NCBI RefSeq assembly: GCF_000378625.1
Contig: NZ_KB905162.1
Span: 186,001 to 250,000, forward strand
DNA: 64,000 bases
Direction: 5' to 3'
DNA from: Colwellia piezophila ATCC BAA-637
GTDB lineage: Bacteria > Pseudomonadota > Gammaproteobacteria > Enterobacterales > Alteromonadaceae
The notes beneath the pieces are model-generated. The model was not told the origin of the DNA. It was given only the letters and a program-made list of their open reading frames with translations, and searched no databases. The first letter of the stretch is position 1. Every line of letters starts with the position of its first letter. This document shows positions 37,449 through 45,442 of the stretch, in pieces. The translations under genes and the position numbers were made by a program.

Positions 37449-37675
37449 TGACAAGAACATTAAAATAGCTCGTTATTGTCGGTGGTGGTAGTGCAGGGTG
37501 GATAACGGCTAGTAGTTTTGCTGCGAGGCATAATAGTCAATCGGAAAATGGCATCAAAGTCACCTTAATTGAATCTCCTGATGTCAATGTCATTGGAGTG
37601 GGCCACAACTTTCACTCCGTTTATTGGAGGCCTTTGACAGTAATAGATAAGGTTATAATGATGCCTCTTAACTGA
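37449..37675 (+). pseudogene. N-terminal fossil of a tryptophan-halogenase-type flavoprotein
   Basis: Starting at ATG 37449, with one TAG at codon 7, the frame reads LVIVGGGSAGWITASSFAAR, then IKVTLIESPDVNVIGVG, the FAD-binding start of the tryptophan halogenase family. After that the similarity ends and the frame stops at 37675. Only about 60 of some 500 residues remain. It is followed directly by the transposase fossil. Confidence 0.75.
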
Positions 37676-37680
37676 AAAAA

Positions 37681-38005
37681 CACGCTGCTATTGCACCCGT
37701 GATGGAACGTAGTGGCAAGAAAATGTGGCCACATTAGCCGGTACAGTTGTCAAAAGTTTTTGAGGCAAACCTTTGTTGAATGGGTTGGTTTTTCGAGAGG
37801 TCATTCATGTTGGGAAAAAGCTTATTATGAGTAGCAGAAAAGCAAAGGAAAACCGCATAATAGCATCATTAGCACACTAGCTTTCAAGTGGCTTCGAATT
37901 GTATTTAGCTGCCGGAAAAACCATACGCCATATGACCAATCAAAGTATTTAGGTGCACTGAAACGAAGAGGATCGCCACTAATGCAATTGGCATTAAATC
38001 GCTAG
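37681..38005 (+). pseudogene. IS110-type transposase C-terminal fossil
   Basis: Read on the plus strand with at least one frameshift and a TAG, the remnant gives APVMERSGKK, KCGHISRYS, KFLRQTFVEW, WEKAYYE, GKPHNSIISTLAFKWLRIVF and TPYDQSKYL. The order and spacing match the C-terminal (transposase_20) part of IS110-family transposases, including the G-H-I-S-x-x-S region that carries the catalytic Ser. The reading ends at TAG 38003-38005, next to a half attC-like site. The N-terminal DEDD domain is missing. Confidence 0.68.
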
Positions 38006-38011
38006 TTTTTA

Positions 38012-38043
38012 CTTGTTGTCCATCTCAGAGCGTGTTGTTAGGC
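38012..38043 (-). other. Half attC-like site (after GFA cassette)
   Basis: On the minus strand GCCTAAC, which contains the stop codon of the GFA gene, opens a string that matches the first part of the complete attC-like site at 39585-39685 over about 27 positions (ACACGC, CTGAG, TGGACAA shared). The second half is absent: the sequence passes into the IS110-type fossil. Confidence 0.6.
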
Positions 38044-38442
38044 CTTTTCTGGAGGAGCTTTATCATATTGCGGAACACCTTCAGCTATTACTTCCCAAGA
38101 TGCTTTTGAACCAACATATATATGTCGACCAAGTTTAATATCTGGATCTCCATTAACGCATCCAAGAGTAATTCCGTGAACTACCCCTTTATAAACACCA
38201 CTGAGAGTTGAACCGCACTTGTTACAAAATTGGAGACCGAATCCATGATCACCTACATACGATGTAAGTAAGTTTTCTCCTGATACCCAGTGAAAATCTT
38301 TAGCCTCAACTACGGCGTAAGCCGATGCTTGTGAGCTAAATGCTTTGCGACAACGAGAACAATGGCATGACCTAGCATCATGAAGTTTACCGTCAATCCG
38401 GTATTTTACTTCTCCACAGAAACATTCACCTGTAATTGCCAT
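38038..38442 (-). CDS. GFA-family zinc-binding protein (cassette gene)
   Basis: A 134-residue GFA/CENP-V-fold protein. Zinc-binding Cys motifs are intact: CFCGEVKYRIDG at 7-18, CHCSRCRKAF near 26-35 and CNKCGSTL near 93-100. The family includes glutathione-dependent formaldehyde-activating enzymes, and most members have no proven reaction. The stop codon lies inside the attC-like box, typical of cassette genes. The gene starts close to the previous attC-like boundary with a GGAG ribosome site. GFA genes are frequent cassette cargo in marine bacteria. Confidence 0.88.
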   Translation of the reverse strand: MAITGECFCGEVKYRIDGKLHDARSCHCSRCRKAFSSQASAYAVVEAKDFHWVSGENLLTSYVGDHGFGLQFCNKCGSTLSGVYKGVVHGITLGCVNGDPDIKLGRHIYVGSKASWEVIAEGVPQYDKAPPEKA

Positions 38443-38455
38443 ATTTACTCCTTAG

Positions 38456-38505
38456 CTATAACGCTGTTTTTTGTCCGAGTTGAAAAACCTTATAGTTGGT
38501 TAACT
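38456..38505 (-). other. Short degenerate attC-like site
   Basis: On the minus strand AGTTAAC, containing the stop codon of the lipoprotein gene, to GTTATAG: boxes in the right positions and spacing for a compact cassette boundary, about 50 bp. An outer GCTGTTT/AAACAGC pairing adds a stem. It is weaker than the two neighbouring sites. Confidence 0.4.
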
Positions 38506-38883
38506 ACAAACAGCACCAATATAAAGTATTTCTATGGTTAATTCTTGTTGCATGTTGGCAGCAATATAAAATTCGCTTTGTCCACTAAATACCTCGAAAC
38601 AAAATTCATCATTTTCAAATATAACTGAGTTACTTCCTGAAATAAATATAGCACCTTCAATGTCTTGGGGGAATTGCCACGTATGACATAAGTCCGTATC
38701 GCACACCAAGTTATACAGTACATCAGGGGTTGATTCATACCACCAAACAACTTCTAAAATAGGGTAAGCATCGCCATTAATGTCGACGGTCGAGATAATT
38801 AAATCCTGTTCGGTGGGCACAGATTTAGAATCATTATCACAACTAGATAGTAGTAGCACTAAAATAAATATTAACGTCTTCAA
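38500..38883 (-). CDS. Small lipoprotein (cassette gene), start corrected to TTG
   Basis: About 127 residues. From the TTG at 38883, preceded by AAGGAG at a six-base spacing, the protein begins MKTLIFILVLLLSSCDND, a lipoprotein signal with lipobox LSSC. A longer frame to 38961 exists, but its first 26 residues are translation of the attC-like site, so it is not the real start. The rest (acidic, two or more Cys, ending GAVCS) matches no family I know. Likely exported and lipid-anchored. It is a typical orphan integron cassette gene. Confidence 0.7.
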   Translation of the reverse strand: MKTLIFILVLLLSSCDNDSKSVPTEQDLIISTVDINGDAYPILEVVWWYESTPDVLYNLVCDTDLCHTWQFPQDIEGAIFISGSNSVIFENDEFCFEVFSGQSEFYIAANMQQELTIEILYIGAVCS

Positions 38884-38902
38884 CTTTATCTCCTTGAAAC
38901 CA

Positions 38903-39001
38903 CATAAGCCCTTCCAAAGCGGCACGAAATTGTTGGCTAAAATTTCTGAGGAACGAAACACAGTCGATTGTGTTTTATCCTTATTTAACTGCTTGTTATG
39001 A
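38903..39001 (-). other. attC-like cassette recombination site
   Basis: On the minus strand from TCATAAC (38995-39001) to CTTATGT (38903-38909), 99 bp, with the inner string TTTTAGCCAACAATTT that also occurs in modified form in the site at 39585-39685. The end box has C in place of the conserved G of GTTRRRY. Position between two unrelated same-strand genes fits a cassette junction. Confidence 0.62.
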
Positions 39002-39023
39002 AGTACGTAGCAGAGGTGTCACT

Positions 39024-39575
39024 TCATATTTTTATGACTTTAGGCCTTAGTAAGAAGCCAATAATGCTACCAAAGAGATTCTTGTACATTGCTTCAATCT
39101 CTTCTTTACTGATACTGCCGCCAAATATAAGCATCTCAAGTTTTTCTCCAGGTTCTTTCACCATATAACCTGATGGAATAAAACCATTTTTCACATAAAA
39201 AGCTTTACGCTTGACCCTTTGCGGGTAGTTTTTTTCTTGCTCATCAAGTTTTTCAATATTCAGTACAATTCTTTTTCCGGAGTGCGTAACTTTCATTGAA
39301 TCCATTACTTTACTTCCATATCCACCTGATCGTATAGATTCCGATATAGCTAAAAAGTGCACCAATACTATGTCTTTAAACTCAGTGGTATAAATAAGGC
39401 CAATCCAAGTATCATCTGCATAAAGAACGTTAAAGCCTACCTTACCTTTTCTTAGTTTAAATCTAAGGACCCACGTGGGAATACGTTGAACGGTGGTAAA
39501 CGCTTTCTGATACAGATCAATAACCTTCGAGTAGTTATCGTCATTTTTATTTAGCGGACGGAGATTAATAGTCAA
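39024..39575 (-). CDS. GNAT-family N-acetyltransferase (cassette gene)
   Basis: 183 residues with the GNAT core: strand-turn at VLVHFLAISESIRSGGYGSKVMDSM near 70-95, where RSGGYGS is the acetyl-CoA pyrophosphate loop, and a C-terminal NGFIPSGYMV strand. The acceptor is unknown. The start is a TTG at 39575; it comes 10 bp after the attC-like boundary, with only weak ribosome-site signal. GNAT genes are among the commonest cargo of integron cassettes. Confidence 0.85.
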   Translation of the reverse strand: MTINLRPLNKNDDNYSKVIDLYQKAFTTVQRIPTWVLRFKLRKGKVGFNVLYADDTWIGLIYTTEFKDIVLVHFLAISESIRSGGYGSKVMDSMKVTHSGKRIVLNIEKLDEQEKNYPQRVKRKAFYVKNGFIPSGYMVKEPGEKLEMLIFGGSISKEEIEAMYKNLFGSIIGFLLRPKVIKI

Positions 39576-39584
39576 ATTTAGTAC

Positions 39585-39685
39585 TCATAACGTCACGTTA
39601 AGCGGCAAATTGTAGTTGGCTAAAATGTGAAGCGAAGCGGAACTAGCCAACTGTTATTTGTCCACCTCAGGGCGTGTAATTAGGC
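39585..39685 (-). other. attC-like cassette recombination site (best copy)
   Basis: 101 bp on the minus strand. It begins GCCTAAT (39679-39685; holds the stop codon of the P-loop gene) and ends GTTATGA (39585-39591). Inside, TGGACAA follows the first box and AGTTGGCTA pairs perfectly with TAGCCAACT to form the central stem. The boxes, length and stop-codon overlap are those of attC sites of chromosomal integrons. Confidence 0.75.
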
Positions 39686-40195
39686 ATTGATTTTATGCCA
39701 TAGTTCATTGTGATTTTTGCAAAAAATAATTTTGTTATTGTATTCGGTTAAAAAATCTAATATACGAACCATATTATCGTTATCGAATTTTTGATTCCAC
39801 CAATACATTTCCATAAAAGAGCTTAGTGACTCTTTACGGAATTGACCTAAAATGAATTTTCGCTTAAGGAAACGTTTAAATATTCGCCATTGCCTAAGTA
39901 AAACAGGTGGATTAAGAATAACGATAAGGTCAGCATCACGAAAAGAATCTGCCAACCATTTGTAATAAACCCCCTCAATGATCCAGTTTTCTTGAGACAG
40001 AACTTGATTTAACTTTTCAGTTCTAGATTCCTCACTAGATCGAACATAAGCATTTTCATTTTGTTCCCAAAATACTTTATCAAGATCATAAGCATTCAAA
40101 GTTGTTAATGTTTGAAGTTTGGTAGCACTAAAAGTTTTACCACTACCTGGGCCACCAATGATGTGAATTTTACGATACTGCACGAGTGACTCCAT
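39680..40195 (-). CDS. P-loop NTPase, adenylate-kinase/topology-modulation-like (cassette gene)
   Basis: 171 residues starting with a Walker A loop (HIIGGPGSGKTFSATKL near 11-27) and the LNAYDLDKVFWEQ segment that follows it in FlaR/adenylate-kinase-like small P-loop proteins; ENWIIEGVYYKWL near 70 and DADLIVILNPP near 87 are the next conserved elements. The substrate is unknown. The start lies five bases after a boundary box (minus ATTAGGC, 40200-40206), so little room exists for a ribosome site. The gene is the most upstream cassette of the array. Confidence 0.83.
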   Translation of the reverse strand: MESLVQYRKIHIIGGPGSGKTFSATKLQTLTTLNAYDLDKVFWEQNENAYVRSSEESRTEKLNQVLSQENWIIEGVYYKWLADSFRDADLIVILNPPVLLRQWRIFKRFLKRKFILGQFRKESLSSFMEMYWWNQKFDNDNMVRILDFLTEYNNKIIFCKNHNELWHKINA

Positions 40196-40199
40196 TGAT

Positions 40200-40206
40200 G
40201 CCTAAT
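40200..40206 (-). other. Upstream cassette boundary box
   Basis: Minus-strand ATTAGGC resembles the GTTRRRY recombination box and sits directly before the first cassette gene. Beyond it (to about 40250) lies an imperfect hairpin (TATTATGG...CCATAATA). No integrase gene or clear attI follows. Confidence 0.35.
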
Positions 40207-40318
40207 CCTTATTATGGAGGATTCTCAGTACAATCCGCCCCATAATACATATTTAATTCACATTAATATCCCATAGTTTCAACGCTTTATAAACTAAAAA
40301 CAGTTGTTTTTGTTATAA

Positions 40319-40352
40319 CTTGGATATTACTGATAAGTCGCAGTAATATCCA
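40319..40352. other. Perfect 13-bp inverted repeat
   Basis: TTGGATATTACTG and its exact complement are separated by eight bases (ATAAGTCG). No T run on either side. It may be a protein-binding or mobile-element end structure. It lies in a 740-bp stretch (40207-40947) with no recognisable gene. Confidence 0.65.
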
Positions 40353-40947
40353 ACAGAGAATTTAATATAATTACTCATAATATCAATGAATTATAAGTAC
40401 AGTAGATGGGGGTCGGATTGTTAGAACTTATCAGTAACATGACATGACTTATTCATGAGAAAATTTATAGAAAATAATTTATGGTTAATGTTTCCTTTGG
40501 CACAGAGAAATCCTAACGGTGACCTGTATTTCATTGGTCATTTGATTACTAGCTAAGACTCACTGTCACCACATTACGGACATTCGCTTTAAGTTACTAA
40601 CGGCGGCTTAGAGCGGACATAAAGCATCTAAGACTCTGTTTCCCCACTTAAAAACTAAATAAAACTTGATAGTTTACAGCTAAATATGGAGGTGAAATAT
40701 CTCAAAGATATTGCTAATTTTCGTGGAAAAGTTACCAGAACTTAACTAAACGATAAAGCATCAATTAAACACAATGTTAATTAAAAAAATGTAATAACGT
40801 ATTAATATTAATACACTTATTATTTTATATTGATAGTACTAATATTGTTAGATGGTTATCTACGATCATATTGATGGTTCATGCACAATAGGAAAAAAAA
40901 CCGTACCGTTTTACCGGTATACAATTTAGTCAAAATGAAAACATAGT
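40353..40947. other. Gene-poor spacer upstream of cassette array
   Basis: Searched in both directions for an integrase or its remains; none recognised. A short plus-strand frame near 40480-40556 matches nothing I know. Very AT-rich toward 40800. Confidence 0.4.
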
Positions 40948-41691
40948 TTAATCTACATGATACTGAACAAGTAAATTCTGCCAATTAGAATTTACTTTTA
41001 AAGAACTAATGAATTTATTTATTTTATGTTCTGAATGCTGTGAAATATTCCCCATCAAAACAAATCTATCTTGTGTGTACAAAGAGTTTTTACTCGTATA
41101 AAACTTATTAGTATCCAGTGCTAACGACGTTATATAATTCTCATAAATAGGCTTAGCCATCACGGTGAAATCGCCTCTATGAGCTTCAAGCATCTGCAAG
41201 CAAAGATTTTTATTATCGCAGGAATATCTTAATATTTTATTTTCTTTAACTAATTTATCGATTACAAAATACTTGTAACCTATTTTACCTAAGAAGGTTA
41301 ATTTCCCATCTAGCAACTCCGGTCGAAGATCTTCCGCATCAAGTTTTATTTTTTGATGCGAAATAATGTAGGCTTTCTCTTGTAACAATTTTTTTGAGCT
41401 AATTAATTTTGAATTTTTATCAAACCAATAAGGATTAGCGAATGGAATAATTATTGGTACTCCTTGAGCAATTAATATTTTAAGGCGCGCTTTTGTTACC
41501 TTTATATACTCAATATCTATGTCTAGATCAGCTTTTACCAATAACTCAATGAAGTCTTTGGTTAACCCTCCTGTTTCTATTTGATAAGGGGGGTAAACTA
41601 AATAATCTACGGCTAATATTTTCTCTGCACTAGATTGAAAAGAATATAAAATATAATAGATAATAAGAAGAAATTTAATTGAGAAAGACAT
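40948..41691 (-). CDS. Periplasmic solute-binding-protein-like (family 3 fold)
   Basis: 247 residues: signal peptide (MSFSIKFLLIIYYILYSFQSSA) and a type 3 periplasmic-binding fold as in amino acid ABC transporters (ILAVDYLVYPPYQIETGGLTKDFIEL; a hinge region near 110-130; ARRGD-like HRGDFTVMAKP near 170). No transporter genes lie nearby, so it could be an orphan sensor or binding protein, as is frequent in Alteromonadales. AT content is higher than in most neighbours. The ribosome site is weak. Confidence 0.75.
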   Translation of the reverse strand: MSFSIKFLLIIYYILYSFQSSAEKILAVDYLVYPPYQIETGGLTKDFIELLVKADLDIDIEYIKVTKARLKILIAQGVPIIIPFANPYWFDKNSKLISSKKLLQEKAYIISHQKIKLDAEDLRPELLDGKLTFLGKIGYKYFVIDKLVKENKILRYSCDNKNLCLQMLEAHRGDFTVMAKPIYENYITSLALDTNKFYTSKNSLYTQDRFVLMGNISQHSEHKINKFISSLKVNSNWQNLLVQYHVD

Positions 41692-42315
41692 TAATAAGCA
41701 AGTTTAAAAATAAAAAGTATATTTTTTATTATAATCAGAAGTTATTAATTAGCTAGAGGCTAATTTCCATGAAAGTATTCATAAGAGCAAAGTAATCATA
41801 ATAAGCACCTGTGAATTCCTCATAAAATCATGTTAAGCAGAGGTTACCAGAATGCCCTTTGATTTTTATAAATGCTCAGTGATTATCTTAAACCATATTA
41901 ATGGTCTGTTCACTTTAGGACAAAACCTTCTATTTCAGCGGTTAGCGAGAAGTTGTCATTACAGTTCACTAAAACCTAACGATTGCTTTGTCGGATGAGT
42001 TGCTGTTAGTGAGACTAAGGCTAATATCAGCAATGCGCGGTGATTTCAAATGGTCAGTGCAACACGCTCTATTCTTAGTTAAAAAGAAAGCCGTATTAAA
42101 CCATTATAATATTTAAGGCATATTACCTTAATATTTTTCTCGTTTGTGTGGCAGGGGTAAGACAACATTGCTGCCATTGGCAGCCTATCTCAGTACGCTA
42201 ACTTTTACCTCCATTGCCGAAGCTAACATCATCAAATATTTTGGATGGTTACGGTGCTATTTTTGAGTAACTCCAGACATAAATAAAATCACATTAACAC
42301 CGTTAAATTACATAT
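41692..42315. other. Spacer without recognisable genes
   Basis: About 620 bp. A minor plus-strand stretch near 42157-42262 reads like a signal peptide (LLPLAAYLSTLTFTSIAEA) without a start codon and may be a gene relic. Nothing else noted. Confidence 0.35.
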
Positions 42316-44457
42316 TTAGTGGGCAGTTTTATTTTCTTCAGCAACTAGTTTTAAATAAATTTCTCGTTGTACTGACGCTCGTCTATTCGATTCTGTAATG
42401 ATGGTTGGCCAATCAGGATGTTCTCTAAGTTTTTGGTATATTATTCTTTTTTGATAATCATAATGAACAATATAATTTTTTTTCATTGCTTTCATTAGTT
42501 CAGAGATAGCTAAGTCAATATCTCCTTCGAGAACCGCAATTTCCATTACTCTTAATCCTATAGGTTGGATAAGATTTTTGTTGTTATAATATTTTGCATC
42601 TGCCTCAATCGATAATTTCAAGTTTGCTTTAACTTGCTCCAATAACGCTTTAGCCTTCTTTGTATCGCCGGTTTGTTGGTAGCTATATATTCGTAAGTTA
42701 CTGGTGTTACTCATATCGGATAATTCAAAATACTTGTTCGCTGCCCTATAGTTTTCAGCATTAACTTCTGCCCTAGCCCTAACCCAATTTCCTCTAGCGT
42801 CATCGCCACTAAGAGGAAATACTGCTCTAACCTCTTGTATATATAGCTCATCATTACCTCTATACCAGTATTTAATTGGGTCGGCGATTGTGCCATCAAT
42901 ATAACTTGCCGCTTGCTCACCTAGCCCAATTGTTGCTAAAGAATTTACCGCATTAAACCTTGCGGAAATGTTACCCGTTGAATTTTTTATTTGTCTTTCA
43001 AAGGCAATAATTGCTTCTGCATATTTACCTTCGATAAGCCTGAACATTCCTAATACAGAGTAAGGAAAACTATGAGAATCGTTGACGGTTAACATGTATT
43101 GGTAAATAGCTTTAGCTTCATCAATTCGTCCGTAAAACATAAGCTCTTCGGCATAGGTTTTATTGACAACCATAGACATAGGACTGAGCTGCACCGCTTT
43201 TTTGTATAATGCCAACCGCCGTATGGGTTGGTCCTCTAATAGTTGCCCATACCAAGTATAAACATCTGCATAATTGGGATTTAATTCGATGGCTTTCTTG
43301 TAATGAATAATAGCCTTATCCCAATTAAAGCTACCAGTTTCAATCAACCCCATGATGGCATGTACTTCAGGTAACTTAGCGTTAAGCTGTAAAGCCATTT
43401 CAATAGCAGACCTTGCTCTATTTGCGGATTCTTGCCTTGGAAGATTTCCGTAAGTATCTTCACCGAGAAAATGAATAGCCCAAGCTTTTCCCATCCAACC
43501 TTGTGCGTATTCAGGAGCAAGCTCTACCGATTTCTCAAAGTGTGCAAGCGCTTTTTCAATGTCAGCCTTATTGCGATTTTCGATATAAAACCGGCCTTTT
43601 AAATATTCATTATGAGCGTTAAGATTAATATTACTCATGTCTCTTACGGCGACTTTTGTATCTAGGCCCAGTTTAGCTTTTAGGGCAGTGACAATGGCAG
43701 CCGATATTTCATCTTGAATGGCAAAAATGTCGGTTAACTCTCTATCATACGTTTCAGACCATAGGTGTTTGTCACTGCTTGCTTCAATTAATTGTGCCGT
43801 GATACGTATTCGGTTTCCAGATTTTCTAACACTACCTTCAAGAATGTTTTTCACACCCAATTTAGCAGCAACTTCAGCAATATTTATCTTAGTATTCTTA
43901 TAGAAAAAGGCTGATGAACGTGAAGTAACATGTAGGTTAGGTACCTTTGCCAAAACATTGAGTATTTCTTCAGATATACCATCTGAGAAGTATTCCTGTT
44001 CTTTGTCGGAGGACATATTCACAAAAGGTAATACGGCAATAGATGAACCTTGGGGTTTATTAGTGATACTTTGAGGGATATCAGTGATAACTACATTTTC
44101 TGAAGATGAGGTAAAGCGACTTTCATAGATAAAATAACCAGCAACAAGTACAAGTAAGCCTATGATAATGAAATCCAGTTTACGACCGGTATGAGCAGTT
44201 ACCGAATCTTCAGGGAGAATTTCAGACTCTCGTTTAACACCATTGGGAGTCAATTCAAATTGCCAAGAAAAAAATAATGCGAACGGAAAACCAAAAGCAC
44301 CAAATAAAAATACTGCGGTATTAATCCATTCAGGTAAATGAAGTGCAGGAACTGCTACAGATGAAACTTGTATTACCACCCAAGCTAGCACAAGGTATGC
44401 AACTCCCACTTTGTAGACGTTACGCCGTTTGAGTTCTTTGAATAGCGAGCTAGACAA
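42316..44457 (-). CDS. Membrane protein with TolB/FlgO-like domain and TPR repeats
   Basis: 713 residues. N-terminal cytoplasmic start (LFKELKRRNVYKVGVAYLVLAW), three membrane segments (to about residue 115), then a FlgO/TolB-N-like domain (SIAVLPFVNMSSDKEQEYFSDGISEEIL through LWSETYDRELTDIFAIQDEIS, about 140-260) and TPR repeats from about 285 to the end. Related proteins are often annotated as adenylate cyclase-like or CadC-like, but no cyclase or DNA-binding domain is visible. The start is a TTG at 44457 with AAGGAT eight bases before. Isolated gene; function unknown. Confidence 0.8.
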   Translation of the reverse strand: MSSSLFKELKRRNVYKVGVAYLVLAWVVIQVSSVAVPALHLPEWINTAVFLFGAFGFPFALFFSWQFELTPNGVKRESEILPEDSVTAHTGRKLDFIIIGLLVLVAGYFIYESRFTSSSENVVITDIPQSITNKPQGSSIAVLPFVNMSSDKEQEYFSDGISEEILNVLAKVPNLHVTSRSSAFFYKNTKINIAEVAAKLGVKNILEGSVRKSGNRIRITAQLIEASSDKHLWSETYDRELTDIFAIQDEISAAIVTALKAKLGLDTKVAVRDMSNINLNAHNEYLKGRFYIENRNKADIEKALAHFEKSVELAPEYAQGWMGKAWAIHFLGEDTYGNLPRQESANRARSAIEMALQLNAKLPEVHAIMGLIETGSFNWDKAIIHYKKAIELNPNYADVYTWYGQLLEDQPIRRLALYKKAVQLSPMSMVVNKTYAEELMFYGRIDEAKAIYQYMLTVNDSHSFPYSVLGMFRLIEGKYAEAIIAFERQIKNSTGNISARFNAVNSLATIGLGEQAASYIDGTIADPIKYWYRGNDELYIQEVRAVFPLSGDDARGNWVRARAEVNAENYRAANKYFELSDMSNTSNLRIYSYQQTGDTKKAKALLEQVKANLKLSIEADAKYYNNKNLIQPIGLRVMEIAVLEGDIDLAISELMKAMKKNYIVHYDYQKRIIYQKLREHPDWPTIITESNRRASVQREIYLKLVAEENKTAH

Positions 44458-45442
44458 GAATAATCCTTCTTGTTGGTTGTTATTTATCCTATATAACCAA
44501 CCTAGTACTTTACTGTTTAAATATCAAATGAAAAAGGCGTTGATGCCGCAAGCGATTAAACTGTAAAACAACGATTCAACCACTGATGGTAATCAGGGCT
44601 AAAGCTGACCTTATAAAAAGTAAGTCACTTATTTCCCCTTAACGCACTTTGAAGTCATCCCAATGTAAGCTCCTGATGGGCGGCAAGGGTAGCTGACATC
44701 TCAGGTTATTGACTTTCAGACTGCTAGAGCTGGGTCAGTTTGCTTTTCTAACGGCAACTGATCCGAAAAAAATTGCCGTTAGTAACACAAAAGTTAATAT
44801 ATCTTATGGTAAGGATAGAGGTGATTTTCACATCTAAGCCTATTTATATGTGATTACTCAGCTTTTTAGATTAACTTTATATTCTTGAATTATCTTTATT
44901 TTTAATTAAAAATCAGCCATTTGCAAAGCCTAATCATTCTAGAAAAAATGTCGAAATAAATAGGATCTCACACATGTGAATTTTCTGATAAAGAACTAGA
45001 AAAGACAAGCGAGATTGAAATACCAGCATAAAAAATAAAGTAATGAGCACTTTGAATTATAAATACTACTGACGGCTTTGCAGCAAAACAGATTAAAGCC
45101 TACATAATGTAATCTTAAATTTATGAGGGTATTAGTTGGCTTAAGTCGCTTGGTATACTACCTTTTACCTTATCAAATCAATATATTGATATTTAAGTGA
45201 CTGAGTAGCGTAAAAATAATTATTGTAGATTTTCTTTGTGGTTTACTTATTGGTTACACCGCTGATAAAAGAACCATCAACCTATATTTCTCACCTCTGA
45301 TAATGTATATGATATGAAAGATGGTTATTTTGATTACGAATTGAAGTTAATTAGCATAGAGATAACCTGTTAAATAAACTATTGTTATTAATGTTTTACC
45401 TTTATTTATGACACTCCCACAGTTGCAACCGCTTTAATATTT
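44458..45442. other. Long spacer, contains a hairpin at 44748-44782
   Basis: 985 bp of AT-rich DNA between divergent genes. The one clear structure is CTAACGGCAA / TTGCCGTTAG (10 bp, perfect), 15 bases apart. Promoters for both flanking genes must lie here, but none could be assigned. Confidence 0.4.

Noticed and set aside
38903..39685. attC-like repeats read as a CRISPR array
   Set aside because: The units are about 100 bp, differ in sequence and are separated by whole genes, unlike CRISPR repeats and spacers.
40480..40556. Short plus-strand frame as an integrase remnant
   Set aside because: The translation (ending GDLYFIGHLITS) shows none of the tyrosine-recombinase motifs.
42157..42262. 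Signal-peptide-like frame in the spacer before the TPR gene
   Set aside because: No start codon and the frame ends soon; too weak to name as a gene or pseudogene.
44748..44782. Hairpin as a terminator of the TPR gene or propeller gene
   Set aside because: It lies upstream of both genes and lacks a T run in either direction.
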